From Lawsonibacter faecis (GTDB lineage Bacteria; Bacillota; Clostridia; Oscillospirales; Oscillospiraceae): a stretch of 64,000 nt of DNA. Positions 8,962-16,760 of the stretch are shown piece by piece. The DNA is taken from NCBI RefSeq assembly GCF_014287675.1, contig NZ_JACOPQ010000007.1, positions 1 through 64,000 on the forward strand. Direction: 5' to 3'. The stretch's first letter is position 1. Each line of letters starts with the position of its first letter. The translations under genes and the position numbers were made by a program. The notes beneath the pieces are model-generated. The model was not told the DNA's origin. It was given only the letters and a program-made list of their open reading frames with translations, and ran no database searches.

Positions 8962-10041
8962 TCACAGGCCCATTCGGGCGGTCAGCGCCTCCGCGCTCAT
9001 CCTGGGATTGATGGTCTCGGCGCTCTCCATGGCGATGGCCCCGGCGGCCAGGGCGGCCCGGGCGGTGCCAATCAGGTCGGTGCCCTCCAGATAGGCCCAG
9101 GCCGCAGCGGCCATGGACGCATCCCCGCAGCCGGTGGTGTTGACCATCTCGCCCTTGAAGCAGGGCACATGGACCCGGTCGGCGTGGTCGGCTGCGAAGA
9201 TGCCGTCGCCCCCCATGGAGATGAACACCCTGCGCAGGCCGGTGGCCAGCAGGGCGTCCGCCGCGGCGTTCAGACTCGCCTCGTCGGTGATGGGCACGCC
9301 GGAGAGAAGCTCCGCCTCAATGCGGTTGGGCTTGAGGGTATGCAGCCGCCCCAGGACGGGTTTGAGCTTCACCGCCTTGGCGGTGGACACCGGGTCGGCG
9401 AAGATGGGCACCTTCATGTTTTCACACAGCCACGCGATGGACTCGGCGGGGATGTTGGTGTCGGTGACGATGAGCTGGGCGTTGTCCAGCAGGGCGCGGC
9501 GGGACTGGAGATAGGCGGGGGTGACGTGCTCGTAGATGTCCATGTCGGACACCGCCAGAGCCATGTCCCCGTCGCTGCCGGAGATAAAGAGATAGGTGGA
9601 GGTGGCGCCGCCGGGCACCTGGAGGGCCTGGGAGATATCGATGCCCAGCTCCCCGCAGGAGGCGGCGATTTTCTGGGCGTACAGGTCGTCGCCGAAGGCG
9701 GTGAGCAGCCGCACGTCGATGCCCAGGAGGCTCATGTTGTGGGCGATGTTCCGGCCCACGCCGCCCAGGCTCATGCGGACCTTGCCGGGGTTGGAGTCCT
9801 CCGCCACCAGTGGCGCGCTGGACCGGCCGCCGATGTCCATGTTCACCCCGCCGATGACCGCGGCGTAGGAGGGGTTGCGCAGCACGTAGCCCTTACCCGC
9901 GATGTAGCCCTTCTTCATCAAATTGGAGATGTGGACCGCCACCGAGGAGCGGGTGATGCCCGCCCGCTCCGCCAGCTCCTGCTGGGAGATGAGGGGATCT
10001 TCTTCTATCCAGTGGAGGATTTCGCGTTCTCGCTGGGTCAT
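8962..10041 (-). CDS. psuK: PfkB-family pseudouridine kinase with N-terminal winged-helix DNA-binding domain
   Basis: 359 residues. Residues 1-55 form an MarR/AsnC-like winged helix (REREILHWIEEDPLISQQEL, then TRSSVAVHISNLMKKGYI). A PfkB carbohydrate-kinase domain follows, with GGVGRNIAHN (substrate/glycine-rich) and NTTGCGDASMAAA, the anion-hole/catalytic Asp motif (consensus DTxGxGD, here with Asn first). Its position ahead of psuG points to pseudouridine as substrate. I chose the ATG at 10041 because GAGGTG lies 6 nt upstream and overlaps a competing GTG. The HTH-kinase fusion is seen in several sugar and nucleoside kinases; whether this one regulates its own operon is an inference supported by direct repeats at 10067-10092. 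Confidence 0.92.
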   Translation of the reverse strand: MTQREREILHWIEEDPLISQQELAERAGITRSSVAVHISNLMKKGYIAGKGYVLRNPSYAAVIGGVNMDIGGRSSAPLVAEDSNPGKVRMSLGGVGRNIAHNMSLLGIDVRLLTAFGDDLYAQKIAASCGELGIDISQALQVPGGATSTYLFISGSDGDMALAVSDMDIYEHVTPAYLQSRRALLDNAQLIVTDTNIPAESIAWLCENMKVPIFADPVSTAKAVKLKPVLGRLHTLKPNRIEAELLSGVPITDEASLNAAADALLATGLRRVFISMGGDGIFAADHADRVHVPCFKGEMVNTTGCGDASMAAAAWAYLEGTDLIGTARAALAAGAIAMESAETINPRMSAEALTARMGL

Positions 10042-10066
10042 GTCCCACACCTCATTTTCTAAATAA

Positions 10067-10092
10067 ATGCTTACACAATTAACTTATGCTTA
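10067..10092. promoter_or_regulatory. Direct repeat ATGCTTA x2 upstream of psuK (candidate operator)
   Basis: ATGCTTA occurs at 10067-10073 and 10086-10092, 19 bp apart, inside an AT-rich patch 26-51 bp upstream of the psuK start. The spacing (nearly two helical turns) suits a dimeric winged-helix protein such as the HTH domain fused to PsuK. Confidence 0.4.
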
Positions 10093-10349
10093 TAAATTAC
10101 CACGGCGCACATGCAAAGTCAAGAGGGCGTAACTGTCAAAATTAAATATGGTTTTTTGGATAGTTTGACCGGACGGCGGGTGAAACGGGGGCGTACGGCG
10201 GCAGGGTCGTCCACCGCCCCCGCTTTGCCGCGCAATATGCTGCGGGCCGCACCCACACCGCCTGTCCCGCCGGACCGACCGACCGCCGAGAAAAGCTGGA
10301 CGGCAGGGAGGAGGTTCGGGTATACTGAGAGCGAAAAGAGGTGAGGGAG

Positions 10350-10796
10350 ATGCGGGTGGAGTTCCGGCCGGAGCCGGGCTGCGGGGAACCCTATCTGGTG
10401 CTGGTGGCGGAGGAGCGCAGCGGGGAGACGGACGCGCTGATGGCAAAGCTCTCCGCCCTGGGTACGGGACCGCTCCCAGGCCGGCGGGGGGACGAGGCGC
10501 GCCTGCTGGGGCCGGAGGAGGTGCTGCGGTTCTACGGCGGGACCAAGGAGGTCTTCGCCCACTGCGCCGACGGGAGCGAGTGGCAGCTGCGGGAGCGGCT
10601 CTATGAGCTGGAGGAGCGCTTCTGCCCCGGCGGGGCGTTCCTGCGCATCTCCAACTCGGAGATTGTCAACGTGAAGCGAGTCACCGGGCTGGACCTCTCA
10701 CTGGCAGGCACCATCCGCATGACCCTGGACGGAGAGGTCGTGTGCTACGTCTCCCGGCGGTATGTGAAGAAGATCAAAAAAGCCCTTGGGATATGA
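10350..10796 (+). CDS. LytTR-domain DNA-binding regulator
   Basis: 148 residues. The N-terminal 45 residues are a variable lead-in. The remainder is a LytTR DNA-binding domain: YGGTKEVFAHCADGSEWQLRE, LEERFCPGGAFLRISNSEIVNV and a C-terminal SRRYVKKIKKALGI. The family binds direct repeats with a beta-fold. This stand-alone form (no receiver domain) is typically encoded next to a DUF3021 membrane protein that controls it, which is what follows 12 bp downstream. A TATACT -10 at 10321-10326 lies just upstream. ATG 10350 is preferred over GTG 10341 because GAGGTGA lies at the right distance for it. Confidence 0.9.
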   Translation: MRVEFRPEPGCGEPYLVLVAEERSGETDALMAKLSALGTGPLPGRRGDEARLLGPEEVLRFYGGTKEVFAHCADGSEWQLRERLYELEERFCPGGAFLRISNSEIVNVKRVTGLDLSLAGTIRMTLDGEVVCYVSRRYVKKIKKALGI

Positions 10797-10808
10797 GGAG
10801 GCGGCGGT

Positions 10809-11645
10809 ATGAAGCCGGAGATAAAAAAAGCGCTGAGCCGGGCCTGTATCGGTTTTCCCTGCGGGGCGGGCGTGGTGTGCCTGCTCCCCATCCTGTGGGG
10901 GTGCGCCAGCGGCGGGGGGGTATGCCTGACCACGGGCGCTCTGGTCCTGTCCAAGGGCACCGAGGCCGGTGCCGCCTTGTTCCAGTTTTTGTGCGTTGGT
11001 ACGCTTGGGGCGGCAATAGGCTTCTCATCCATCTTTCTGGAGCGGGAGGGGAGCTTCCTCTGGAACTCCCTGTGGCACTTTCTCTTCAATATTACCGCAT
11101 TTACCGCCACGGCCTGGAACTGCCGCTGGTTTGAGGTAAGGGGGGACCGCTTCTTTCCGCGCTATCTGGGCGTGACGGCGGTGCTGGCGGCATTCTACCT
11201 CATTGTCTGGGCGGCGCGGTGCATCGCGTGGCGCTCCGATGTGGCTGCCATTCGTAAAAAGATGGGCCTTGCAGAGGCGCAGTCCGGGCCGTCCCCCCTC
11301 AAGTGGCGGGAGAGCCTGCCCTATCTGGTGCTGGCGGCGGCCCTCTTCCTGTTGCTGCGGCCCCTGCTCGCGCCGTTGGACGGTCCCGACGTGCCGGTGC
11401 TGACGGGCCTTCTCCTGCCCTGGCTCTGTTACCCATTTACCGCGGCGGTGGCTGGCTTCGCCGCGGGTCGGCAGTACGGCCCGTGCCCCCTCCTGCCTCC
11501 GGCGGTTCTCACCGCCTTTCTGCCCAACCTTCTCTTTTTCTCCCCCGCCTACGACCTATCCCAGGGGCTGGCATACGCGGGCATTGCCCTGGTTTTCAAC
11601 CTGCTGGGCGCGCTCTGGGGAAAACTGCGGCAAAAACAAAAGTAG
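10809..11645 (+). CDS. DUF3021-like membrane protein with extra C-terminal membrane domain
   Basis: 278 residues with about eight hydrophobic segments. The N-terminal 140 residues resemble DUF3021 partners of LytTR regulators: four segments, with WNSLWHFLFNITAFTATAWN between the second and third. A cytoplasmic loop (about 148-172, RSDVAAIRKKMGLAE) joins a second four-segment block (173-278) that ordinary DUF3021 proteins (about 130-150 residues) lack. Together with the LytTR gene it probably forms a membrane-sequestration regulatory pair. The target is unknown; no transporter operon is adjacent. It starts at ATG after GGAGGCGG. Confidence 0.75.
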   Translation: MKPEIKKALSRACIGFPCGAGVVCLLPILWGCASGGGVCLTTGALVLSKGTEAGAALFQFLCVGTLGAAIGFSSIFLEREGSFLWNSLWHFLFNITAFTATAWNCRWFEVRGDRFFPRYLGVTAVLAAFYLIVWAARCIAWRSDVAAIRKKMGLAEAQSGPSPLKWRESLPYLVLAAALFLLLRPLLAPLDGPDVPVLTGLLLPWLCYPFTAAVAGFAAGRQYGPCPLLPPAVLTAFLPNLLFFSPAYDLSQGLAYAGIALVFNLLGALWGKLRQKQK

Positions 11646-11648
11646 AGG

Positions 11649-11677
11649 TTGTAAAATACATGGAATTTCCTTATAAT
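11649..11677 (+). promoter_or_regulatory. Sigma-A promoter of asnS
   Basis: TTGTAA (11649-11654), a 17-bp spacer and a perfect TATAAT (11672-11677). The leader to the TTG start is only about 70 nt, too short for a T-box. It holds a GGGGCG/CGCCCC-type palindrome. Confidence 0.8.
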
Positions 11678-11751
11678 AGAGTCAATTGTGAATAAAGGCT
11701 TGGGGCGGCATTCCGGCGCCCCTACAACGACGTAGAGAGAGGGAAATTCCA

Positions 11752-13146
11752 TTGAAACGCACGACTATTTCGCAGATTTTCGCCGACCAGGACCACTTTG
11801 GCGGCCGGACCGTCACGGTCTGCGGCTGGGCCCGGACCATCCGGGATATGAAGACCTTCGGCTTCATTGAGCTTAACGACGGCTCCTGCTTCAAGAACCT
11901 CCAGATTGTCTTTGAGGACGGCGTGGTGGAGAACTTCAAGGAGATCGCCAAGCAGAACGTGGGCGCGTCCTTCGTGGTCACCGGCACGGTGGTCCTCACC
12001 CCTGGAGCCAAGCAGCCCCTGGAGGTAAAGGCCGCGGCCATCGAGGTGGAGGGCCCCTCCGCCCCCGAGTATCCCCTCCAGAAGAAGCGCCACAGCGTGG
12101 AGTATCTGCGCACCATCGCCCATCTGCGGCCCCGCACCAACCTCTTCTCCGCGGCATTCCGGGTGCGCAGTGTGGCGGCCCACGCCATCCACTGCTTCTT
12201 CCAGGACCAGGGCTTCGTCTATGTCCACACCCCCATCATCACCGCCAGCGACTGCGAGGGCGCGGGGGAGATGTTCCGCGTGACCACCCTGGACATGGAG
12301 AACCCGCCCAGGGGGGAGGGCGGCGCGGTGGACTACAGTCAGGATTTCTTCGGCAAGAGCGCCAACCTGACGGTCTCCGGCCAGCTGAATGCCGAGTCCT
12401 TCGCCATGGCCTTCGGCAATGTCTACACCTTCGGCCCCACCTTCCGGGCAGAGAAGTCCAACACCACGCGCCATGCCGCAGAGTTCTGGATGATTGAGCC
12501 AGAGATGGCCTTCTGTGACCTCCAGGGCGATATGGACGTGGCCGAGGCCATGATCAAGTATATCATCAACACCGTTATGGAGAAGTGTCCCGACGAGATG
12601 GCCTTCTTCAACTCCTTTGTGGACAAGGGCCTGGTGGAGCGGCTCTCTCACGTGGCCTCCTCCGATTTTGCCCGGGTGAGCTACACCGAGGCGGTGGAGC
12701 TTCTGAAAAACTCCGGCCACAAATTCGAGTACCCCGTGGACTGGGGCTGCGACCTCCAGACCGAGCACGAGCGCTTCCTCACCGAGGAGGTCTTCCGCAA
12801 GCCGGTCTTCGTCACCGATTATCCCAAGGAGATTAAGGCCTTCTATATGCGCCTGAACGACGACGGGAGGACCGTGGCCGCCGCCGACTGCCTGGTGCCC
12901 GGCATCGGGGAGATCATCGGCGGGTCCCAGCGTGAGGAGCGGCTGGACTTGCTGGAGGGGCGCATCCGGGAGCTGGGCATGGATCCGGAGGATTACTGGT
13001 GGTACCTGGACCTGCGGCGCTACGGCGGGACCAAGCACGCGGGCTTCGGCCTGGGCTTCGAGCGGATGGTCATGTACCTCACCGGCGTTTCCAACATCCG
13101 CGACGTCCTGCCGCACCCCCGCACAGTGGGCAGCGCGGATTTCTAA
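11752..13146 (+). CDS. asnS: Asparaginyl-tRNA synthetase
   Basis: 464 residues, normal for the family. It charges tRNA-Asn in the cytoplasm. It has an N-terminal OB-fold anticodon-binding domain (residues 15-105, [22 protein letters not shown]) and a class II catalytic core. Motif 2 is [20 protein letters not shown] (about 230-249) and motif 3 is [15 protein letters not shown] (about 430-444). The start is TTG at 11752 behind GAGAGAGGG; no in-frame ATG fits the N-terminus. The last 13 codons and stop (13107-13147) are exactly duplicated 198 bp downstream around a structured repeat. The gene itself is intact. Confidence 0.97.
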   Translation: MKRTTISQIFADQDHFGGRTVTVCGWARTIRDMKTFGFIELNDGSCFKNLQIVFEDGVVENFKEIAKQNVGASFVVTGTVVLTPGAKQPLEVKAAAIEVEGPSAPEYPLQKKRHSVEYLRTIAHLRPRTNLFSAAFRVRSVAAHAIHCFFQDQGFVYVHTPIITASDCEGAGEMFRVTTLDMENPPRGEGGAVDYSQDFFGKSANLTVSGQLNAESFAMAFGNVYTFGPTFRAEKSNTTRHAAEFWMIEPEMAFCDLQGDMDVAEAMIKYIINTVMEKCPDEMAFFNSFVDKGLVERLSHVASSDFARVSYTEAVELLKNSGHKFEYPVDWGCDLQTEHERFLTEEVFRKPVFVTDYPKEIKAFYMRLNDDGRTVAAADCLVPGIGEIIGGSQREERLDLLEGRIRELGMDPEDYWWYLDLRRYGGTKHAGFGLGFERMVMYLTGVSNIRDVLPHPRTVGSADF

Positions 13147-13345
13147 AGGCGGCAGGACGTCGGGGCCCCATGAAATGGGGCGGCGCGTAAGCGCCGTACA
13201 AGTGTATCGGCCCATATCGGGCCGATACCTTGATGCCGGGCGGATTCATTCCGCCCGTGCAGATTCAATCACCGGGGTCCCCGCACGGCCTTGGCCGTGT
13301 GGGGCCTGCCGCACCCCCGCACAGTGGGCAGCGCGGATTTCTAAA
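13101..13345 (+). repeat. Structured repeat element at the asnS 3' end with 41-bp duplication of the gene end
   Basis: A 41-bp direct repeat (13107-13147 and 13305-13345) contains the last codons and stop of asnS. It flanks 157 bp that hold several hairpins and the core CCTTGATGCCGGG-hairpin-CCCGTGCAGAT (13228-13264), shared with the pstB and DUF1934 loci. CGACGTCCTGCCGC in the gene (13101-13114) is perfectly reverse-complemented just after the stop (13149-13162), and the second copy begins inside that arm. The asnS terminator follows the second copy. This suggests that the element entered between the gene body and its terminator and left the gene whole. No coding sequence is inside. Confidence 0.85.
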
Positions 13346-13353
13346 TTGATATG

Positions 13354-13389
13354 AAAAAGTCGGGAGCCTGATTGGCTCCCGACTTTTTT
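13354..13389 (+). terminator. asnS terminator
   Basis: Stem GTCGGGAGCC / GGCTCCCGAC with a 5-nt loop and a T6 tract, flanked on the left by A5. It lies after the duplicated asnS end. Confidence 0.92.
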
Positions 13390-13433
13390 GCAGATGTGAG
13401 CGGCCGCACGGCGGGGCCCGCGCGATATGGGGC

Positions 13434-14390
13434 TTATTCCGGCGCAGCTGGGGGGCGGGACGGGGCCGAGGCGCCCTGTTCCGTCTCGGGGACGGGTTCC
13501 GGTTCCCAGGAGCCGCCGCCGGCGATTTGAGGCCACTCCACGACCTCGCCGTGGGTGAAGACGTAGTCCAGGAACGCCCGGACCTTCTCCTCGCCGATAT
13601 GGTAGGAGGCCCCGGTGGAGATCAGGTTGGTCTGGAGGTAGCCCTCCCCGTTCACCGACAGGGAGAGGTTATGAATGCCCAGAACCTCCACGGTGACCGA
13701 GAAGCCCATGAGAGACGCGGTGTAGTGCCCGCTGCCCTCATTTTTCAGCGCCCTGTCGCCAAGGAGCAGGTCCCACGCGGCGGCGGGGTCGGGCAGGCGG
13801 TAGCTGAGAGCCCGGCCGGGGTCCTGATAGGCTCCGTCGTAGTAGACCAGGCCGAACGTCAGATTTTGTTCCAGCCCAAGGTCGTCGATAAGTTCACCCA
13901 AGGTGCCGCTGCTGTAGTCTTCGGCCCGGCAGGTGTAGAATCCGTCATGGCCCTCGTACTGAACCGCCACGGCGGCGGCGGGGGAGATGCCGCTGAGGGC
14001 GTAGACGGCGCAGACCGTCGAATAGTCCCTGTCCTCGTACAGGTCGTGTCCGGTGGCCGTGCCCCCGCCCAGAAGCGCGCCCACGGCCCCGGCGTCCACC
14101 GGACAGGCGGCGTAGTAGTCCGCGCCGTCCCAGTCGATTTGGCCGTACTGCCGGTAGAGGGGCATATCCTCCCAGCGGGGCATGACGTAAATCTCACCCG
14201 AGGAGGGGAGAGGGTCTGCCGTCGGGCCGCCCCGCAGGGCGAAAAAAACCCCGGAGATCAGCGCCAGACAGGCCGCCCCCATGGCGAACGGACGGATTCG
14301 GCGGCGTTTTTGGTGCGGGGATTCCAAGGCCTCTTCGATCAGGGCGTCGTCAATTTCCGTGACGCCCCGATAGAGCTGCTGCGTATTCAT
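13434..14390 (-). CDS. Probable anti-sigma-type membrane protein paired with an ECF sigma factor
   Basis: 318 residues. A cytoplasmic N-terminus (about 1-36, with TEIDDALIEEALES) is followed by one membrane segment (about 37-54, GAACLALISGVFFALRG) and a large extracytoplasmic domain without a recognised family, ending in a Pro/Glu-rich tail. The topology and the 4-bp ATGA overlap with the upstream sigma gene indicate translational coupling and suggest that it holds the sigma factor at the membrane. N-termini of this form are common in clostridial sigma-partner proteins. The sensed signal is unknown. Confidence 0.7.
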   Translation of the reverse strand: MNTQQLYRGVTEIDDALIEEALESPHQKRRRIRPFAMGAACLALISGVFFALRGGPTADPLPSSGEIYVMPRWEDMPLYRQYGQIDWDGADYYAACPVDAGAVGALLGGGTATGHDLYEDRDYSTVCAVYALSGISPAAAVAVQYEGHDGFYTCRAEDYSSGTLGELIDDLGLEQNLTFGLVYYDGAYQDPGRALSYRLPDPAAAWDLLLGDRALKNEGSGHYTASLMGFSVTVEVLGIHNLSLSVNGEGYLQTNLISTGASYHIGEEKVRAFLDYVFTHGEVVEWPQIAGGGSWEPEPVPETEQGASAPSRPPAAPE

Positions 14391-14944
14391 AGGGCGTATC
14401 CCTCCTGTTCCAGAAAATCCTTCAGCTCCAGGCGGAGCCGGCGCAGGCGGACCGCCAGCGCGTTGGGGGTGCAGCGGCATTCCCGGGCCAGTTCCCCCAC
14501 GCTCTCGCCCAGCCAGTACCGCCTGAGGAAGAGCCGCCGCTTCGCCCCGTCCAGTCCCCGGAGCCAGCGGCTGATGTCCTCCCCCAGACGGCCGGCGTCG
14601 AACTCCTCCTCCGGCGAAGGGCGGGACCCGGCGCAGTCCCCCAGCTCGGAGAGAAGAACCTCCATCCCGCCGCCCCGCTTCTGCGCCCGGCTGCGGCGGC
14701 AGAGGCTGAGGGCGGCGTTGCGTACCAGCCGGCCCAGATAGGCGCGGAGGGACGCCGGCCGCTGGGGCGGGATGGAGTTCCACGCGCCCAGCCAGGCGTC
14801 GCTGACGCATTCCTCCGCGTCCTGCGCGCTGCCCAGGATGTTGACCGCCACAGAGCGGCAGTAGGGGCCGTATTTCCGCTCGGTCTCGCTGACGGCGGAC
14901 TCCTCCCTGGCCCAGTAGAGTTCGATGATCTGCCGGTCGTCCAA
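14387..14944 (-). CDS. ECF-type RNA polymerase sigma factor
   Basis: 185 residues. Sigma-70 region 2 spans about 5-75 (RKYGPYCRSVAVNILGSAQDAEECVSDA contains the -10 recognition helix). Region 4 spans about 125-178 (LFLRRYWLGESVGELARECR, then CTPNALAVRLRRLR as the HTH). The family directs polymerase to stress or envelope promoters. The start is TTG at 14944 preceded by GGGGGGATGG. The downstream membrane gene overlaps by ATGA. The target promoters, including any self-promoter, cannot be read with confidence. Confidence 0.9.
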   Translation of the reverse strand: MDDRQIIELYWAREESAVSETERKYGPYCRSVAVNILGSAQDAEECVSDAWLGAWNSIPPQRPASLRAYLGRLVRNAALSLCRRSRAQKRGGGMEVLLSELGDCAGSRPSPEEEFDAGRLGEDISRWLRGLDGAKRRLFLRRYWLGESVGELARECRCTPNALAVRLRRLRLELKDFLEQEGYAL

Positions 14945-15025
14945 CGTCCATCCCCCCTCTGTGATGTCAATGAAAGGCCTTTCACCTAAATAGACGAAAA
15001 TGGAAGAGGAATGTGACAGAAAAAA

Positions 15026-15055
15026 GCGTCCGCGGGAAAGTAATCCCGCGGACGC
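15026..15055 (-). terminator. Terminator after the DUF6483 gene
   Basis: 12-bp GC stem (15026-15037 and 15044-15055), AAGTAA loop, with T6 on the minus strand beyond the stem. Confidence 0.85.
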
Positions 15056-15058
15056 GTC

Positions 15059-15430
15059 TTACGGCAGCACGATGCCGAACTGTTCCATCACATCGTTCAG
15101 GCCGTCCTGGATCTCCTGGCGGGAGAAATTTCCGGCGGCCAGTTCCTGATCGCTGAGCTCGTTGAGGCGGCAGTAGAAGTCCAGCGCCACCTCCAGACAG
15201 TTCCGATCCCCGTCCTCAAGGGCGTCGAAGAGCAGATCCTCGCCCTCGGATATCCGCCCCTCCTTCAGCGCCGCATTCAGGGTCATATGGAGCCGGTCGG
15301 CATTGCTCAAGATGCCGTCTTCCCCGGCGGCGGAGGGGCGGTACTCCGCCGTGTCCTTCCGGAAGACAATCTTTGCAATGGCCAGGGTCAAGGTTTCGAT
15401 CTGGCGCATCATCCAGTCCTGGGTGAACAT
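15059..15430 (-). CDS. DUF6483 family protein
   Basis: 123 residues from the ATG at 15430, which has GAGGAG 7 nt upstream. It is all-helical and acidic. The N-terminus FTQDWMMRQIETLTLAIAKIVF is characteristic of the small DUF6483 proteins found across Lachnospiraceae and Oscillospiraceae. Further down are an LLFDALEDGDRNCLEVALDF helix pair and NELSDQELAAGNFSRQEI. No enzymatic motif or membrane segment is seen. It is monocistronic with its own terminator. Confidence 0.75.
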   Translation of the reverse strand: MFTQDWMMRQIETLTLAIAKIVFRKDTAEYRPSAAGEDGILSNADRLHMTLNAALKEGRISEGEDLLFDALEDGDRNCLEVALDFYCRLNELSDQELAAGNFSRQEIQDGLNDVMEQFGIVLP

Positions 15431-15504
15431 AGGCGCGCTCCTCTCGGTGTCCAGAATAAGGGACAATATAAGAACGATTGTCCGAATGGGATTTCCTAGT
15501 TGTA

Positions 15505-15533
15505 TTGACCCCGCCTACAGAAGGTGGTATTCT
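15505..15533 (+). promoter_or_regulatory. Strong plus-strand promoter without an evident gene, overlapping a palindrome
   Basis: TTGACC (15505-15510), 17-bp spacer, TATTCT (15528-15533). CTACAGAA (15515-15522) and TTCTGTAG (15530-15537) form an inverted repeat over the -10. A second perfect palindrome, TAGAAC-ATAA-GTTCTA (15544-15559), lies at the expected transcript start. The next plus-strand gene is more than 400 bp away, across tRNAs on the other strand. Confidence 0.55.
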
Positions 15534-15622
15534 GTAGAGGAAATAGAACATAAGTTCTAAATCGGGCGGGACGGGAAGAGGGTGTGAGGCCCGGGACGTT
15601 TAAATCCAGCGGAGAATAAACA

Positions 15623-15652
15623 AAATGGCCGCCCCGTGAGGGGCAACCATTT
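15623..15652 (-). terminator. Terminator of the tRNA operon
   Basis: Interrupted stem (AAATGG..GCCCC / GGGGC..CCATTT, GTGA loop) followed on the minus strand by a T-rich stretch, directly 3' of tRNA-Tyr. Confidence 0.65.
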
Positions 15653-15656
15653 CGTT

Positions 15657-15741
15657 TGGTGGAGGAGGGTGGATTCGAACCACCGAAGTCGAAGACAACA
15701 GATTTACAGTCTGCCCCCTTTGGCCACTCGGGAACTCCTCC
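15657..15741 (-). tRNA. tRNA-Tyr (anticodon GTA)
   Basis: 85 nt with an encoded CCA. The acceptor stem is GGAGGAG/CTCCTCC with discriminator A. The anticodon arm is CAGACT-GTA-AATCTG, and a long class II variable arm is present. It is transcribed after tRNA-Thr with 29 nt between them. Confidence 0.97.
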
Positions 15742-15770
15742 ATATCAAGTTGGGCCCTTTCAAAAGGACT

Positions 15771-15846
15771 TGGAGCTGGTGGACGGACTCGAACCCCCGA
15801 CCTGCTGATTACAAATCAGCTGCTCTACCAACTGAGCTACACCAGC
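15771..15846 (-). tRNA. tRNA-Thr (anticodon TGT)
   Basis: 76 nt with an encoded CCA. The acceptor stem is GCTGGTG/CACCAGC with discriminator T. The anticodon stem-loop is GCTGA-TTTGTAA-TCAGC. The T stem has one non-pairing position (GGGGG against CCGTC). It is the first gene of a two-tRNA operon. Confidence 0.97.
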
Positions 15847-15872
15847 GTATCAGCTCGTCCACAGCAACGACT

Positions 15873-15902
15873 ATTCTAGCAGAAGGAGGGGGGTCTTGTC
15901 AA
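15873..15902 (-). promoter_or_regulatory. Promoter of the tRNA-Thr/tRNA-Tyr operon
   Basis: On the minus strand: perfect TTGACA (15902-15897), 18-bp spacer, TAGAAT (15878-15873), 27 bp before tRNA-Thr. Confidence 0.85.
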
Positions 15903-15953
15903 CAGGAAATTTAAATTTACCTGATATTTTTATGCGGGGGCGGAGGACAGGCT

Positions 15954-16232
15954 GTGTGCCGGGCGGAGGGACAGCGGAGAGAGGATGCTATTGAGAGAGC
16001 TATGACCCTGATGGAGTTATCACTGGAATACCGGGACCACGCCCGGGCACTGCGGGGGCGCATCGTGGAGCTGAAGGGGCTCCGGGGCGACGTGGATGAG
16101 GGAGAGCGCCTGTTCCTGGACCGGCGTGTCAAACTGCTGGAGACCATGTGGCGGGAGACCAGGGAACTGGCCGTGCTCACAGGGCGATATTATGACAGGG
16201 GGTATCGGCGCAATGCCAAATACACGTTATAG
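15954..16232 (+). CDS. Small hypothetical protein paired with a sigma-region-4-like protein
   Basis: 92 residues from a GTG with GGAGG 7 nt upstream; internal ATGs at 16002 and 16011 lack as good a site. It is a charged helical protein (LEYRDHARALRGRIVELKGL, then a second helix RRVKLLETMWRETRELAVL). The 3' end overlaps the next gene by about 20 nt in another frame, so the two are co-translated. Paired short helical and sigma-4-like proteins occur in clostridial mobile elements and chromosomes. No function is known to me. Confidence 0.6.
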   Translation: MCRAEGQRREDAIERAMTLMELSLEYRDHARALRGRIVELKGLRGDVDEGERLFLDRRVKLLETMWRETRELAVLTGRYYDRGYRRNAKYTL

Positions 16233-16551
16233 AAGAGGCGCGGAATACGCCGCAGATATGGCGGTCTACGCCAGGAGCATGACGGGGGACAGCCCGGAAG
16301 AGCACGCCCGCCTCAAGCGGAACCTGGTCCGGGCCCTGCGGGAGGACGTGACTGAGAAACAGCGGCAGGCGCTGTTCCTGTACTACGCCGAGGGGCTGAA
16401 TATGCGGGAGATCGGCGAGAAGCTGGGAGTGGACAAGTCCACCGTGTCCCGGAACATCAAGCGGGGCGAGCGGCGGCTGCGCCGCTGCCTGCGGTCCGGC
16501 GCGGAGTCCCTTTTCCACGCGGAGAAGCGGGAGACAAAGACTGAAAAATGA
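16213..16551 (+). CDS. Sigma-70 region 4-like helix-turn-helix protein
   Basis: 112 residues from ATG 16213; an ATG 21 nt upstream is also possible. The C-terminal half is a sigma-70 region 4 HTH: TEKQRQALFLYYAEGLNMRE, then IGEKLGVDKSTVSRNIKRGE. Residues 1-45 are a helical lead-in without region 2, so it is not a complete sigma factor. It probably acts as a DNA-binding regulator, as in short phage/ICE sigma-like proteins. It overlaps the preceding gene. No integrase or other mobile gene is nearby. Confidence 0.75.
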   Translation: MPNTRYRRGAEYAADMAVYARSMTGDSPEEHARLKRNLVRALREDVTEKQRQALFLYYAEGLNMREIGEKLGVDKSTVSRNIKRGERRLRRCLRSGAESLFHAEKRETKTEK

Positions 16552-16760
16552 AAAACCCAGGCGTGTCGAGAGAGTTGGGCGGTTGACGATTTAGGCGGCC
16601 AAATACCGCCGGTCCGGCCCTATTTACCGTGTGGCCTGTCCGCCGCTCCATTTATACATTCATTATGTTCTGCTTTACGCTTTCTTTAAACTTGCCCGGT
16701 ATACTGTATCTATCGAAGGAAGCCGGGAGGCTTTGAAAGGGAAAAGGGAGGCGGCATCTT

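Noticed and set aside
11678..11751. T-box or other amino-acid riboswitch ahead of asnS or argS
   Set aside because: The asnS leader is too short, and neither leader shows a T-box bulge sequence or specifier stem.
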